NCBI GenBank assembly: GCA_023663815.1
Contig: JAMPGS010000007.1
Location: 1 to 44,575 of the forward strand
From: Clostridium sp.
GTDB lineage: Bacteria > Bacillota > Clostridia > Lachnospirales > Lachnospiraceae
Direction of reading: 5' to 3'
Length of the DNA stretch: 44,575 nt
Program-made: the position numbers and the translations under genes
Notes under the pieces: generated by a model
What the model was told of the DNA's origin: nothing
What the model saw: only the letters and a program-made list of their open reading frames with translations
Databases searched by the model: none
In this document: piece by piece, positions 17,001 through 25,336 of the stretch
Layout: the number at the start of each line of letters is the position of its first letter
How positions within the stretch are numbered: position 1 is the stretch's first letter

Positions 17001-17893
17001 TGAAGCTTTCCGTCTCTTTTCAGCTTCCGCATTGCCATCAGGGCCAAATCCATCAGGCAGACAAATTTATCGCTTCTGCCCGCAAAAATCTCATTTCTGG
17101 TATCCAGATAACTTTGCCACGTGGTCTCAAGGGGCGTCCGGTAATACCCCTCCCCAAACTCAACGTTTTTAAACTCCGTTGAAAACGTGGTGTGACGGCA
17201 GTGGTCCGACCAATAAGTATCGAGCACGCGAATTTCCGTCATCGTGGGATTCCTGCGCTCCTCGTTTTTAAAATAGTTTTGTATATGAAGAAAGTCCTTA
17301 AAGGTCATTGCCAGCCCCAAGCTCTCATAAAGCCCTCGGAGCTCCTCCTGCGGCATGTCCTTAAACCCATCGAAAATAATCACGTCGGCAGGCTCCTCAT
17401 AATTGGTAATCAATGTATCCGGCTTTTCCATACCGGTTTCCCTTGAATCTACAGGATTGATACAGTAAGCCTTTATCTTTTCAAATTCCTCATCGGAAAT
17501 ATCGCCGATAATCAGATAGGCAACCGCCGTCCTTATCACCGGCTCCTCGTCCTCTTTTAAAAACTTCACACACTGCATGGCGGAATCCGCGCGCTGGTCA
17601 AACTGCCCCGGCAGATACTCCACCGAAAACACGTGTCCATCCTGCGGAATGTCAATTTTTTCCCTGTAAAGAATGTCTACCGGCGGCTCCGAAAACACTC
17701 CCTGCAGCGCGCGCTCAAAGGTTTCCTCCGAAATATTTTCCACATCATAGCGGATAAACACCCTAACGTCCCGCACGCCGGTAATTCCAAGATAACTGCC
17801 AATTTCCTCTTCCAGTTCCCCCGCCTTTACCGCAAAGGGAGCCTTCTTTTCTACATAGACACGTTTTACGTTTCCCATGGTGAAATGAATCAT
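14060..17893 (-). CDS. purL: Phosphoribosylformylglycinamidine synthase (large single-chain type)
   Basis: Catalyses the ATP- and glutamine-dependent conversion of FGAR to FGAM in purine synthesis. The 1277-residue chain contains the N-terminal PurS-like domain, two PurM-like ATP-binding halves (DTYWSDHCRHTTF, NETHNHPTEIEPFGGAATC and GVSVAIGELADG) and a C-terminal class I glutaminase with catalytic Cys1118 in LGICNGF, His1248 and Glu1250 in MAHAER. Starts: the ATG at 17893 directly abuts an AAGGAGG site, while the ATG five codons later (MGNVKRVYVEKK) lies 15 bases from it; neither spacing is ideal. The gene begins five bases after a TetR-family gene. No purine riboswitch-like leader is seen. 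No other pur genes are in the window. Confidence 0.96.
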   Translation of the reverse strand: MIHFTMGNVKRVYVEKKAPFAVKAGELEEEIGSYLGITGVRDVRVFIRYDVENISEETFERALQGVFSEPPVDILYREKIDIPQDGHVFSVEYLPGQFDQRADSAMQCVKFLKEDEEPVIRTAVAYLIIGDISDEEFEKIKAYCINPVDSRETGMEKPDTLITNYEEPADVIIFDGFKDMPQEELRGLYESLGLAMTFKDFLHIQNYFKNEERRNPTMTEIRVLDTYWSDHCRHTTFSTEFKNVEFGEGYYRTPLETTWQSYLDTRNEIFAGRSDKFVCLMDLALMAMRKLKRDGKLQDMEESDEINACSVVVPVEMDYGDGPVREEWLVFFKNETHNHPTEIEPFGGAATCLGGAIRDPLSGRGYVYQAMRITGAADPTVPVSETLKGKLSQKKLVRGAAGGYSSYGNQVGLATGYVKEIYHPDYVAKRMEIGAVMGAAPRKNVIRENSKPDDVIILLGGRTGRDGCGGATGSSKVHTESSIETCGAEVQKGNAPTERKIQRLFRRREVCRLIKKCNDFGAGGVSVAIGELADGLTVDLDKVPRKYAGLDGTELAISESQERMAVVVEPKNVDIFLNYAAEENLEAVPVAVVTESPRLVLKWRGKEIVNISRKFLDTNGAHQETNVLVDIPDKDDNYLKKTAGAYVQEALEAGDVKGAWLRSLKDLNVCSQKGLVEMFDSTIGAGSVLMPYGGKYQLTEAQTMVAKLPALEGKTDTVTMMSYGFDPYLSSWSPYHGAVYAVTESMAKIVACGGDFSKIRFTFQEYFRRMTSEPERWSQPFAALLGAYDAQIGYGLPSIGGKDSMSGTFNEIDVPPTLVSFAVDVAELKDIITPELKEAGDKLLQFWFDRDEYDIPVYDHVMSTYRFITKLMRTGRVKAAYALDSAGLVAGVSKMAFGNQLGVAFADELRPAELFENCLGDIVLEMSGGDAKLLLEKEYNETEDLNFRVIGQVTEEKAFTYQEVRLTMEEALEAWKAPLEKVFPTKAYKGAEPVKSEVYRAEKIYVCKNKAAKPTVFIPVFPGTNCEYDSAQAFKRAGADTITRVFKNQSAEDIRDSVEVFKKEIDKAQIIMFPGGFSAGDEPDGSAKFFAAAFQNESIREAVMGLLEKRDGLALGICNGFQALIKLGLLPCGDIVGQKEDSPTLTFNTINRHISRMVYTKVVSNKSPWLQGAELGKTYTTPVSHGEGRFVAPDKWLDKLFANGQVATQYADMDGNISMDEEWNVNGSYAAIEGITSPDGRVFGKMAHAERRGKGVAVNVYGEQDLRIFESGVEYFH

Positions 17894-17898
17894 CCTCC

Positions 17899-18483
17899 TT
17901 ATTCGTCCACAATCAATCCCTGCATGACATAGAGAATTTCCCGGTCGATTGCCGCCTCGGAAATTCCTCTAGTCTGCGCTACAATTTTAAGCCCTTCCAG
18001 CACATACATAATATGTCTTGCGGCGCTCCTTGGGTCCTCGCAGTAAAACTCCCCGTTCTCCGCTCCCGCCCAAATCAGCTTTTCAATCACGCGTACCGCC
18101 TCGTCAAACTGCTTTTTCAGCAAATTATCCTTGGAAAATTCCTGACATTCAAAAAAGTATTCATAGACGGCTTTATTTAAGGAATCCTTTCGGCTGAGCA
18201 GTTCTTTTTTCTGCTCCTTTAAGAAAAGCGCAAGAATATCGGAGGGCGACGCTTCCTCCGGAATACTTCCCGCAAACAAATCGTCCGCATCCTCCTGCTC
18301 AAGCTTCAGCACTTCCTCAAAAAGCTCTTTTGTGCTTTGAAAATATAAATACAAGCCCCCGCGGCTGATTTCGCAGGCCTCCACGATATCCTTCATGGTA
18401 ACCAGCTTGTACCCTTTTTCCATAAATACCCTTCGCGCGGTTTCTATGATAAATTTTTTCTTTTGTACCGATTTCTCACTCAT
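17899..18483 (-). CDS. TetR-family transcriptional regulator
   Basis: The N-terminal helix-turn-helix (residues about 12-58) is typical: ETARRVFMEKGY, TMKDIVEACEISRGGLYLYFQSTKELFEEVL. The C-terminal helical domain (60-194) is the ligand/dimer part and has no recognised specificity. The start at 18483 has AGGAG eight bases upstream; an earlier in-frame ATG would add seven residues without a site. The stop codon is five bases before purL, so the two are co-transcribed. This pairing could mean that the regulator senses a purine-related signal or simply that purL is expressed from its promoter. Confidence 0.9.
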   Translation of the reverse strand: MSEKSVQKKKFIIETARRVFMEKGYKLVTMKDIVEACEISRGGLYLYFQSTKELFEEVLKLEQEDADDLFAGSIPEEASPSDILALFLKEQKKELLSRKDSLNKAVYEYFFECQEFSKDNLLKKQFDEAVRVIEKLIWAGAENGEFYCEDPRSAARHIMYVLEGLKIVAQTRGISEAAIDREILYVMQGLIVDE

Positions 18484-18535
18484 ATCTGCCGCTCCTACAT
18501 CCAAAGCCTTTTCTTTTGACGTTTTTACCTTATTT

Positions 18536-18564
18536 ATCTTATCATAAACTGTATGGATTTACAA
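18536..18564 (-). promoter_or_regulatory. tetR-purL promoter
   Basis: On the minus strand TTGTAA (18564-18559), a 17-base spacer and TAAGAT (18541-18536) lie about 50 bases upstream of the tetR start. The rest of the gap toward coaBC (18565-18669) holds only a degenerate three-fold repeat of ATTGCC-containing units and no gene. Confidence 0.5.
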
Positions 18565-18669
18565 TTCTATCCTTTGTAATTGCCTGCAAATATACGGCAA
18601 GTCATTGCCCTTGTCTGCTTATTGCCTGCGGGAATCGCATCATACACAGAGCAAACTGCAAATTCGCTT

Positions 18670-19860
18670 TTATCTGCGATGGGCCATAATGTAATCCAGC
18701 AGCTTATCCGCAACCTCCTCCTTGCTCATAATAGGAAGCTGCAGCGTCTCCTCTTTTGACAGAAGCGTCACAATATTTGTGTCCGTTCCGAACCCGGCGC
18801 CCTCCTGTTTTAAGTTGTTTGCAACAATTAAATCCAGATTCTTTTTTTCAAGCTTCCCGCGGGAATTGTCCTCCATGTTCTCCGTCTCCATGGAAAACCC
18901 GCATAAAAACTGGTCTTTCCTCTTATGCGCCCCCAAAAAACCAAGAATATCCTCCGTGCGCTCCAGCTCTATCGCCATATCGTCGTCTTTTTTCTTTATT
19001 TTCTCGTCCGCCGTGTATTTTGGACGATAATCCGCAACTGCCGCAGCCTTGATGATGATATCCTGCTCGCCGGCCCGCGCCTTAACCGCCTCTGCCATAT
19101 CCGCCGCCGACACAATCTCCACGGTATTCACTCCCATAGGCGGCGTCAAATCCGTTTTACCCGTTACCAAGGTCACTTCTGCCCCGCGCAGCATGGCCGC
19201 CCTTGCAATGGCATATCCCATTTTTCCGGTGGAATGATTGCTGATATAGCGCACCGGGTCGATTTTTTCACGGGTAGGCCCGGCGGTCGCCAGCAGCTTA
19301 ACCCCCGCCATATCCTTGGGCGTCAACGCCTTGATAATGTATTCCAGCAAAAGCTCCGGCTCCGGCATTTTTCCCTCCCCGGTATCGCCGCAAGCCAAAT
19401 ATCCTGTTGCCGGTGCAATCACTTCCATATGATAATGCTGCAATTTCCTGATATTGTCCTGTGTAATCGGATTTTTGTACATTCTTGTATTCATGGCCGG
19501 CGCGACTATTTTAGGGCACTCACATGCAAGAAAGGTGGTTGTCAGCATATCGTCCGCAATTCCGTGAGCAACTTTGGCAATCACGTTTGCGGAGGCCGGG
19601 GCAATCAGAAACACATCCGTCTGCCTTGCCAGCGAAACATGCTCCACGCTGTGCTGGAAATTTCTGTCAAAGGTCTCCACCAGACATTTATTCCCCGTCA
19701 ATTCCTCAAAGGTGATAGGGTTGATAAAATTTGTGGCATTTCTCGTCATAATTACCGTGACGTCCGCTTCCCGCTTTTTTAACATGCTGGCAAGCGAGGC
19801 AATCTTATAGGCCGCAATACTGCCTGTGACCCCCAGCACGATGTGTTTTCCTTTCAGCAT
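18670..19860 (-). CDS. coaBC: Bifunctional phosphopantothenoylcysteine decarboxylase / phosphopantothenate-cysteine ligase
   Basis: CoaBC performs the second and third steps from phosphopantothenate to CoA. The N-terminal flavoprotein decarboxylase (1-about 180) shows GVTGSIAAYK, the HVSLARQTD His motif, PAMNTRMY and CGDTGEGKMPEP with the catalytic Cys. The C-terminal ligase (about 185-396) shows TAGPTREKIDPVRYISNHSTGKMG and the AAVADYRP and NDKI-equivalent (VANNL) regions. Length 396 is typical. It follows coaX by 16 bp, so the operon covers pantothenate uptake, phosphorylation and the next two steps. Confidence 0.96.
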   Translation of the reverse strand: MLKGKHIVLGVTGSIAAYKIASLASMLKKREADVTVIMTRNATNFINPITFEELTGNKCLVETFDRNFQHSVEHVSLARQTDVFLIAPASANVIAKVAHGIADDMLTTTFLACECPKIVAPAMNTRMYKNPITQDNIRKLQHYHMEVIAPATGYLACGDTGEGKMPEPELLLEYIIKALTPKDMAGVKLLATAGPTREKIDPVRYISNHSTGKMGYAIARAAMLRGAEVTLVTGKTDLTPPMGVNTVEIVSAADMAEAVKARAGEQDIIIKAAAVADYRPKYTADEKIKKKDDDMAIELERTEDILGFLGAHKRKDQFLCGFSMETENMEDNSRGKLEKKNLDLIVANNLKQEGAGFGTDTNIVTLLSKEETLQLPIMSKEEVADKLLDYIMAHRR

Positions 19861-19876
19861 TGTCTTTCCTTTCCAC

Positions 19877-20644
19877 CTACTCCATATTCTTCCGGTAAAT
19901 AATCTCCAAGCCCTTCAGCGTCAGTTCATCGTCGTGAATGACCTTTTTTCTGCAATAAGGCACGATACAGCCGGCCAGCCCGCCGGTTGCCACCACGGTC
20001 GCTTCATAACCCAGCTCATCCCAAATGCGCTCAATCATGCCGTCCACGCAGGCCGCCTGCCCCATAATAATCCCGCTTTTCATACAGTCTATGGTATTTT
20101 TTCCTATGATTTTCTTTGGAGCTTCTAAACTGATTCTCGGCAATTGGGAGGTGCGGTTTACCAGCGAATCCAACGATACCCGCACTCCCGGCATAATCAT
20201 TCCGCCAATATAATTTTTATTTTTATCTACCACGCTGATCGTTGTAGCCGTTCCCATGTCAATCATGATGACGGGCGCGCCGTAATATTTAAGGCCCGCA
20301 ACCGCGTTCACCACCAAATCGGAGCCAAGCTGCCCCGGATTGTCCATCAAAATATTTAATCCTGTTTTAACTCCCGGTCCTACCAACAACGGCGTGACAT
20401 GCAGAAGCTTTTTTAACGCCGCCGTCACAATATTATTCAAGGGCGGCACCACGGAAGCAACGATGCAGCCCGTAATATCCTCCATTTTGATTTTATATAA
20501 GTCCAAAAGGGTCTTAAAATCCACAACATATTCCAGCTCCGTCTTAGAGCTGTTGGTAGACACCCGCTCCACAAAGCAGCATTTTTCCTGCTCCATGCAT
20601 CCAATTACAATATTTGTATTTCCAATATCTAGTGCAAGAATCAT
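19877..20644 (-). CDS. coaX: Type III pantothenate kinase
   Basis: CoaX phosphorylates pantothenate; type III enzymes are not feedback inhibited by CoA and need a monovalent cation. The protein starts with ALDIGNTNIVIG (phosphate-binding loop) and contains GPGVKTGLNI, DLVVNAVAG and DMGTATTISVV, the three ASKHA-type motifs, with GGMIMPGV near 145. The ATG at 20644 is preceded by GAGGAAAA and gives the canonical 255 residues; longer in-frame starts lack family similarity. It lies between panT and coaBC on the same strand. Confidence 0.95.
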   Translation of the reverse strand: MILALDIGNTNIVIGCMEQEKCCFVERVSTNSSKTELEYVVDFKTLLDLYKIKMEDITGCIVASVVPPLNNIVTAALKKLLHVTPLLVGPGVKTGLNILMDNPGQLGSDLVVNAVAGLKYYGAPVIMIDMGTATTISVVDKNKNYIGGMIMPGVRVSLDSLVNRTSQLPRISLEAPKKIIGKNTIDCMKSGIIMGQAACVDGMIERIWDELGYEATVVATGGLAGCIVPYCRKKVIHDDELTLKGLEIIYRKNME

Positions 20645-20689
20645 TTTTTCCTCATTTCCGCGCCATTTGTTCATAAGCGCAAACATTTG

Positions 20690-20719
20690 GGGAGTTTGCG
20701 CCATAAGACACAAACTCCC
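20690..20719 (-). promoter_or_regulatory. Intercistronic hairpin between panT and coaX
   Basis: In the 88-bp panT-coaX gap the transcript can form a 9-bp perfect stem (GGGAGTTTG with CAAACTCCC) around a 12-base loop. No U-run follows, so it is more likely an mRNA stabiliser or partial attenuator than a full terminator. Confidence 0.55.
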
Positions 20720-20732
20720 TAAAATATACTGG

Positions 20733-21581
20733 CTATGCTCTCTCCTGTACTGCAATAACTTTAGAAACCTTAGGCTCCTTCACCGGTTTTACCTGCATCA
20801 AGGCAAGGCCGACGCCCGCGATTAAAATTGCCGCAACCGTCGCTTCCACAATACCGTTGAAACTGACGATTCCCATAATCACGTCAATCACCGTATCCCC
20901 CGCAATGCCCAAGGCCGCCGCGTAAGCGTCCTTATACAAAATGAAGATACCGCTCATAACAAGCAGCGTATTTGTAAAAGCCCCCGTCACTCCCGCGTAA
21001 GCAAGGGCAATGCTGGCGGAAGTCTTTTTCTTTGAAAATACCGTCAAAAACACAAACAAGCCGACGCCAAAAAGAACGCCCAAAATCATGCCAAGGCTTG
21101 CGGTATCTTGCGCTAAATTATCGACAAACGCCTTTACCGAAAACAGGAAAATTGCGGATATTACCGCGTGAATCACAACACGCCATACTTTCTGTTCACT
21201 CTTTAACAATTTGCGAATCAGGACGTACACAAAATAAGGGACAACCCCCACCAGAATCCTTGGCACAAAGCAGATGTACAGGCTCTTGAAAATACCGGAA
21301 ACGCCTATCATATTTGCCGCCAGCACAGGTGAAAACACAAATGCCGAAGCAGTGGCCGCCTTAAACGTGTTGTTAATAAAGCTCGTCAAACCAAACACAA
21401 ATCCCAAAAACGCCCCCTTCTTAGGCCCTAAAAACAACGCTCCTAGGATAACCGGAATATGGATAACCGTGGCGTTGATGACGACCAGCGGAATATATCC
21501 CAGCGGTGTGAATGCCATTATGATAATAATGGCGGTAAACAGTGCCGTGAGCACAAGCTCATAAGTCTTTTCATTTTTCAT
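20733..21581 (-). CDS. panT: ECF transporter S component, predicted pantothenate uptake (PanT)
   Basis: Substrate-binding membrane subunit of an energy-coupling-factor transporter. The N-terminal half shows the S-component pattern LTALFTAIIIIMAF, HIPVILGALFLGPKKGAFLGF and FGLTSFINNT, with about six to eight membrane helices. The direct link to coaX and coaBC strongly suggests pantothenate as the substrate. No ATPase or T subunit genes are nearby, as expected for group II ECF systems that share one energising module. Length 282 exceeds the usual 170-200 because of two added C-terminal helices, a feature seen in clostridial PanT proteins. Confidence 0.85.
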   Translation of the reverse strand: MKNEKTYELVLTALFTAIIIIMAFTPLGYIPLVVINATVIHIPVILGALFLGPKKGAFLGFVFGLTSFINNTFKAATASAFVFSPVLAANMIGVSGIFKSLYICFVPRILVGVVPYFVYVLIRKLLKSEQKVWRVVIHAVISAIFLFSVKAFVDNLAQDTASLGMILGVLFGVGLFVFLTVFSKKKTSASIALAYAGVTGAFTNTLLVMSGIFILYKDAYAAALGIAGDTVIDVIMGIVSFNGIVEATVAAILIAGVGLALMQVKPVKEPKVSKVIAVQERA

Positions 21582-21631
21582 GGTACATTTCCTCCTGTTA
21601 TTATTCTCTGTTTGAGATACAATACGGTGTA

Positions 21632-21660
21632 ATCATACCATATCAGGGGGCGGGGGGCAA
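21632..21660 (-). promoter_or_regulatory. panT-coaX-coaBC promoter
   Basis: TTGCCC (21660-21655) and TATGAT (21637-21632) on the minus strand are separated by exactly 17 bases, one of them rich in C. A leader of about 45 bases with a strong AGGAGG site leads to panT. No riboswitch-sized leader is present. Confidence 0.6.
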
Positions 21661-21685
21661 TGAAAAAAATTATTTATATGAATTA

Positions 21686-23389
21686 CTATTTCCCAGATGC
21701 GCTCCCTATCAGCACCTTTTTCCCGCAAAAGGCAAACCCATACTTTCTTATGCGGCTTTCAGGGATTCCTTTCGCCACAAGATTGGCCTGATAATTTCGC
21801 TCTTCTATCTGCTTTAATGCCGCGTGCACCGTGTCGGAAAGCTCCGCTTCTTCTGAATCCTGAACCTTGAATTCCAAAATCACTGCGTTATTTTCCTGCG
21901 TTCTGGGTTCCATCATTATATCATACCTTCCAAATCCGCTTTCCCGATTTGACGTAATCACATATTTATCTGCCAGCTCCACCATCAAACCAAGCACAAA
22001 TCCATGATAAAAACGCTCAGGCTCCTCTTTAGAGGGCTTCTTTCCCGTATCAAAACAACTAAATATTTCAGATGTTATTTTATTCATAAAAATATTCATT
22101 GCTTTTACATCGTCAAGCAGCAGCGCCTTGAGAAAAGCGTTATACTCTGATAACGCGCCGTCAAACCAGCTTTGAACCATATTGCGAAACATGTGCCGGA
22201 CTTCAAAATTGGTTATTTCCAGCTCATATTCCTGCTTCCAGTCCCCATATTCAGTAGCATATGCCTCATAGTTTTTTACTTTCAAATAGCCGCCTGCAAG
22301 CAAAAGGCTCCAAACAGAATTCTTTTTTACGGATAATTGCTCATAAACAATCTGCTCGTCTATCTCCATCCAAATACTCTCTCCCCGCATTAAGCCTTCA
22401 AAAACCTCTTTAATGCTAGAACTCCCCTCCCGTATAAGCTTGCCCACAAGATTATTGGAGCTTGTATTCGCCCAATAAGCCCCCGCCACTTTTTTATCAA
22501 GAAAATTAATAATCGACCACGGATTATAAATATCCTTTCTATCCCCAAACGCAAACCCGTCGTACCATTTTTTTACCTGCTGCTCCCGGTCTGTCAAGCC
22601 AAACTCCTTTAGCGCGTCAAAAACCTCTTTCTCCGTAAAACCAAAGCAGTCCGCATATTTCCTTGAAGTCGTCGTCACCACTTCTAAATTATTTAAATCA
22701 GAAAAAATGGATTCCTTGCTTATTCTTGTGATACCCGTCATAACGGCCCGCTCCAGATAGGGATTTGTCTTAAACGCGGAATTAAACAACCCTCTGGTAA
22801 AATCAGTTATTTCCTTCCAATATCCATTTACGTAAGCTTCCTGCATAGGCGTATCGTACTCATCCAAAAAAATCAGCACTTTCCGTCCATAAAAACGCAT
22901 CAAATAACCGGACAACGCTTTTAAAGCAAAGGACGCTTCACTGTCATCCATATTGACGGATATCTGTCGGAAATCCTTTTTTTCACTTTCATTCAACAAA
23001 TCGCCATCTAATAGAAAATCATACCGATTGTAAAGCTCCCTAATAATCCGGCAGATTTTTTTTCGTGCCTGCAAAAAAGAAATTTCTTTTATATCTGCAA
23101 AGCTTATAGAAAGAACCGGATAGGCCCCTTGAAGCCCCCGGTACTTTTCATTTTTCCATATATAAAGTCCCTCAAATAAATCTCCTCTGTCTTTATAATC
23201 GACGGAAAAGAATTTCTCAAGCATACTCATATTCAAGGTCTTTCCAAAACGTCGAGGTCTTGTAATGAGAGTTACGCTGTCCCCGCTCTCCCACCACTCC
23301 TGAATAAACTTCGTCTTATCAATGTAAAAATATCCTTCTTTTTGAATCGTCTCAAAATCCTGATTCCCTATCCCGACCGTTCTAGCCAT
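21686..23389 (-). CDS. AAA-ATPase-like protein with PD-(D/E)XK nuclease domain
   Basis: Two-domain protein of the AAA-ATPase-like plus DUF1703 group. The N-terminal part opens with the family-typical GIGNQDFETIQKEGYFYIDKT and has a P-loop-like TRPRRFGKTLNMSML, then a Walker B-like VLIFLDEYDTP. The C-terminal nuclease-like domain has GRYDIMMEP and AVILEFKVQ, giving the D...ExK set. The ATG at 23389 has an AGAGG upstream and gives 567 residues. These genes are abundant and often multicopy in gut Bacteroidetes and clostridia; their role is unsettled (mobile-element or defence related). No partner gene is attached here. Confidence 0.85.
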   Translation of the reverse strand: MARTVGIGNQDFETIQKEGYFYIDKTKFIQEWWESGDSVTLITRPRRFGKTLNMSMLEKFFSVDYKDRGDLFEGLYIWKNEKYRGLQGAYPVLSISFADIKEISFLQARKKICRIIRELYNRYDFLLDGDLLNESEKKDFRQISVNMDDSEASFALKALSGYLMRFYGRKVLIFLDEYDTPMQEAYVNGYWKEITDFTRGLFNSAFKTNPYLERAVMTGITRISKESIFSDLNNLEVVTTTSRKYADCFGFTEKEVFDALKEFGLTDREQQVKKWYDGFAFGDRKDIYNPWSIINFLDKKVAGAYWANTSSNNLVGKLIREGSSSIKEVFEGLMRGESIWMEIDEQIVYEQLSVKKNSVWSLLLAGGYLKVKNYEAYATEYGDWKQEYELEITNFEVRHMFRNMVQSWFDGALSEYNAFLKALLLDDVKAMNIFMNKITSEIFSCFDTGKKPSKEEPERFYHGFVLGLMVELADKYVITSNRESGFGRYDIMMEPRTQENNAVILEFKVQDSEEAELSDTVHAALKQIEERNYQANLVAKGIPESRIRKYGFAFCGKKVLIGSASGK

Positions 23390-23524
23390 AGCCTTACCTC
23401 TTATTTCCGCTGCATTATACCACATCATAATAAATCATCATGCTTAGCTTTCCACATTGACTACACTATACCAGACTTTCTTTTAAATTGCCATACTCTG
23501 TTATCAAAAACCTGTCCGCTTTTA

Positions 23525-24307
23525 TCATAAAAAAGGCAGACACCGGTCCGCCAGTTTATCCCCCCAAAAAAGCGCAATTCCAAGCCCGAAAGCCAAAAAA
23601 GGCCCAAAGGCAAAGGAATCCTTGCGGCCAAGCTTCCTTTTTGCAAGCATAAAAACGCAGTACGCCCCGCCTGCAAAAAGCCCTATAAACGTAGCCGCCA
23701 CAACCGCGCGCCACCCAAGCAAAAAGCCGCTGGCCGACATCAATTTTATATCGCCGCCGCCGAAAGCTCCCTCCACAATAAGCGTCAACGCCAGCATAGG
23801 CGCCGCCACAACCGCCGCCCCAATCAAGCGGTCCCAAAGGCCGTGCTCAGGAAAAAACCGCAGCGCGGCAAGCCCAAGAAGCGCAATCCCTATATGAAAA
23901 CGATTATAAATAATTCTTGTGTCCCAATCAATAAACGCCACTATGGTTAAAATCCCCAAGTAGGCAAAGGCTATAAGCCCCCGCAGGGACAAAAGCCCCC
24001 ACCGTCCGTACCCGAAATAAGCTCCGCAACAGGTAAACAAAAGGCCTCCTGCCAGCTCCACAAAAAAATATCTCCCTGAAATTTTTTCGCCGCAGCCGCG
24101 GCACTTTCCACCCTGCAACAGATAGCTGATGCAGGGAATCAGCTCTTTCGCCGTCAGCGTCTTTCCGCAGGCCGCGCAATGGCTCCGTCCATGAACCACG
24201 CTCTCCCCGGCGGGAAGCCGGTAAATCACCACATTGAAAAAGCTGAAAATACAGGCTCCCATGGCAAATCGAAAAAGCCACAGAATCCCCGAAAATACTG
24301 CAATCAT
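23525..24307 (-). CDS. Prepilin peptidase (type IV leader peptidase)
   Basis: Membrane aspartyl protease that cleaves and often N-methylates type IV prepilin-like proteins. The cytoplasmic zinc loop is complete (CAAC near 44-47 and CRGC near 68-71), and the two catalytic aspartates are in FIDWDTRIIYNR and the GGGDIKLM (GxGD) motif. About seven membrane helices follow. Length 260 is normal for the bifunctional form. No pilin, ATPase or secretin gene is in the window, so it must serve substrates encoded elsewhere. A TATAAT at 24459-24454 may be its -10. Confidence 0.93.
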   Translation of the reverse strand: MIAVFSGILWLFRFAMGACIFSFFNVVIYRLPAGESVVHGRSHCAACGKTLTAKELIPCISYLLQGGKCRGCGEKISGRYFFVELAGGLLFTCCGAYFGYGRWGLLSLRGLIAFAYLGILTIVAFIDWDTRIIYNRFHIGIALLGLAALRFFPEHGLWDRLIGAAVVAAPMLALTLIVEGAFGGGDIKLMSASGFLLGWRAVVAATFIGLFAGGAYCVFMLAKRKLGRKDSFAFGPFLAFGLGIALFWGDKLADRCLPFL

Positions 24308-24453
24308 TTCTCTCCATTTCTTAATTTGCCGTTATATAACAGAGGCACACACCCTGTTTGGTATACGGCGATTTGCTGCGTTTGTATGTAGGTCTGCAAG
24401 GCAATGCGTAGGGACTTAGCAGCGCCAATTTCTTCTCATGAACCTTTTATCTT

Positions 24454-24483
24454 ATTATAGAACCGAAAGGCTTCGCGAGCCTT
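24454..24483 (-). promoter_or_regulatory. Hairpin and -10 box between TPM gene and prepilin peptidase
   Basis: Just after the TPM gene the minus strand can form AAGGCT/AGCCTT (24483-24467), a 6-bp stem that is a weak terminator without a U-run, followed by TATAAT at 24459-24454. The remaining bases to the prepilin peptidase start contain no gene. Confidence 0.4.
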
Positions 24484-24494
24484 GCAACATTCTC

Positions 24495-25325
24495 TTAAAA
24501 TTTCCCGCCCCTGCCGCCATGGGTCGCCCCCGACGAGGACCTGTGCGTGGTTGAACCGCCGGAGCTTCTTGCTCCGCCCGTGCTGCCGCTTTCCTTCGGC
24601 TTTTCCCTGCGCTCCAGGTGCCGATACAAAAATAAGTCGTTCTTTTTCGTCAATTGCAAGCTGCCGCTCTTTACATAATCGTCCGCCCTAGTCCGGCTGG
24701 CTACCGATTTAAGCTGCGCTCTCATAATCCCTGTTGCAATCAGCGCAATCACAAATGCAATCGCAAAGCAAATCACTAAAAAGAGTACAAAAGGGAAGGG
24801 CTCTCTGGGAAGATTATCAACGTCGTAGGGCGCGCCCATCGCCGCCTGCGTTATGTAATCGTCGCAGTAATCCGCAAATTCCATAAATGCTTCCGCATAG
24901 GCCCCGTCTTTTAAATTAAGGACAATTTTCTCCGACATATAATCCAGTCCCGCGTCCGTAAACACGGTTATAGCGTAGCCCTTGGTGGATATGTACCATT
25001 CCCGCTCCCGCATACTGAGCAGGAAAAGGATACCGTCTCCTTCTTCCCCGAAGCCGTATCCATTCTCATCATAAAAATCATCCGCGTAATCCGCCGCGTT
25101 CTTGCCCTCCAGCGAATCCACCGTAACTGCCACAACATCCATCTGCTGCCGCATACTGATTTCGTCCAGTTTTTCTAAAAGCTCCGCCTCCTCGCTGTCC
25201 GAAAGTATATCCGCATAGTCCAAAAGCCTTGGCAAATCGCCCGCCGCCCACACGGGAAGAACCGCCATAACTGATAAAAACAGCGCAAAAATTACCGGAA
25301 TCCATTTCTTTTTCATCTTCTTCAT
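24495..25325 (-). CDS. Secreted/membrane-anchored TPM-domain protein
   Basis: A signal peptide (MKKMKKKWIPVIFALFL... ending near VWAAG) is followed by a TPM domain (about residues 30-165) with LLDYADILSDSEEAELLEKL and YGFGEEGDGILFLLS. A membrane helix follows at about 180-205, then a basic cytoplasmic region and a glycine/serine-rich tail ending GGRGGKF. TPM proteins (YgcG/TLP18.3 type) have been linked to phosphatase activity and photosystem repair in plants; the bacterial role is unclear. The ATG at 25325 has AGGAGGG six bases upstream. It starts 11 bp after the zinc-ribbon gene, a common pair. Confidence 0.87.
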   Translation of the reverse strand: MKKMKKKWIPVIFALFLSVMAVLPVWAAGDLPRLLDYADILSDSEEAELLEKLDEISMRQQMDVVAVTVDSLEGKNAADYADDFYDENGYGFGEEGDGILFLLSMREREWYISTKGYAITVFTDAGLDYMSEKIVLNLKDGAYAEAFMEFADYCDDYITQAAMGAPYDVDNLPREPFPFVLFLVICFAIAFVIALIATGIMRAQLKSVASRTRADDYVKSGSLQLTKKNDLFLYRHLERREKPKESGSTGGARSSGGSTTHRSSSGATHGGRGGKF

Positions 25326-25336
25326 TGCGAGCCCTC

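Noticed and set aside
17894..17898. Purine riboswitch before purL
   Set aside because: Only five bases separate purL from tetR, and the tetR leader is too short and lacks the conserved riboswitch core.
18565..18669. Another copy of the TATAAT-bounded element
   Set aside because: It contains short ATTGCC-type repeats but neither the GCGCAAGCAGGTC nor the GCAGTG/CACTGC blocks.
23525..24307. Type IV pilus or competence gene cluster
   Set aside because: Only the prepilin peptidase is present; neighbours are unrelated.
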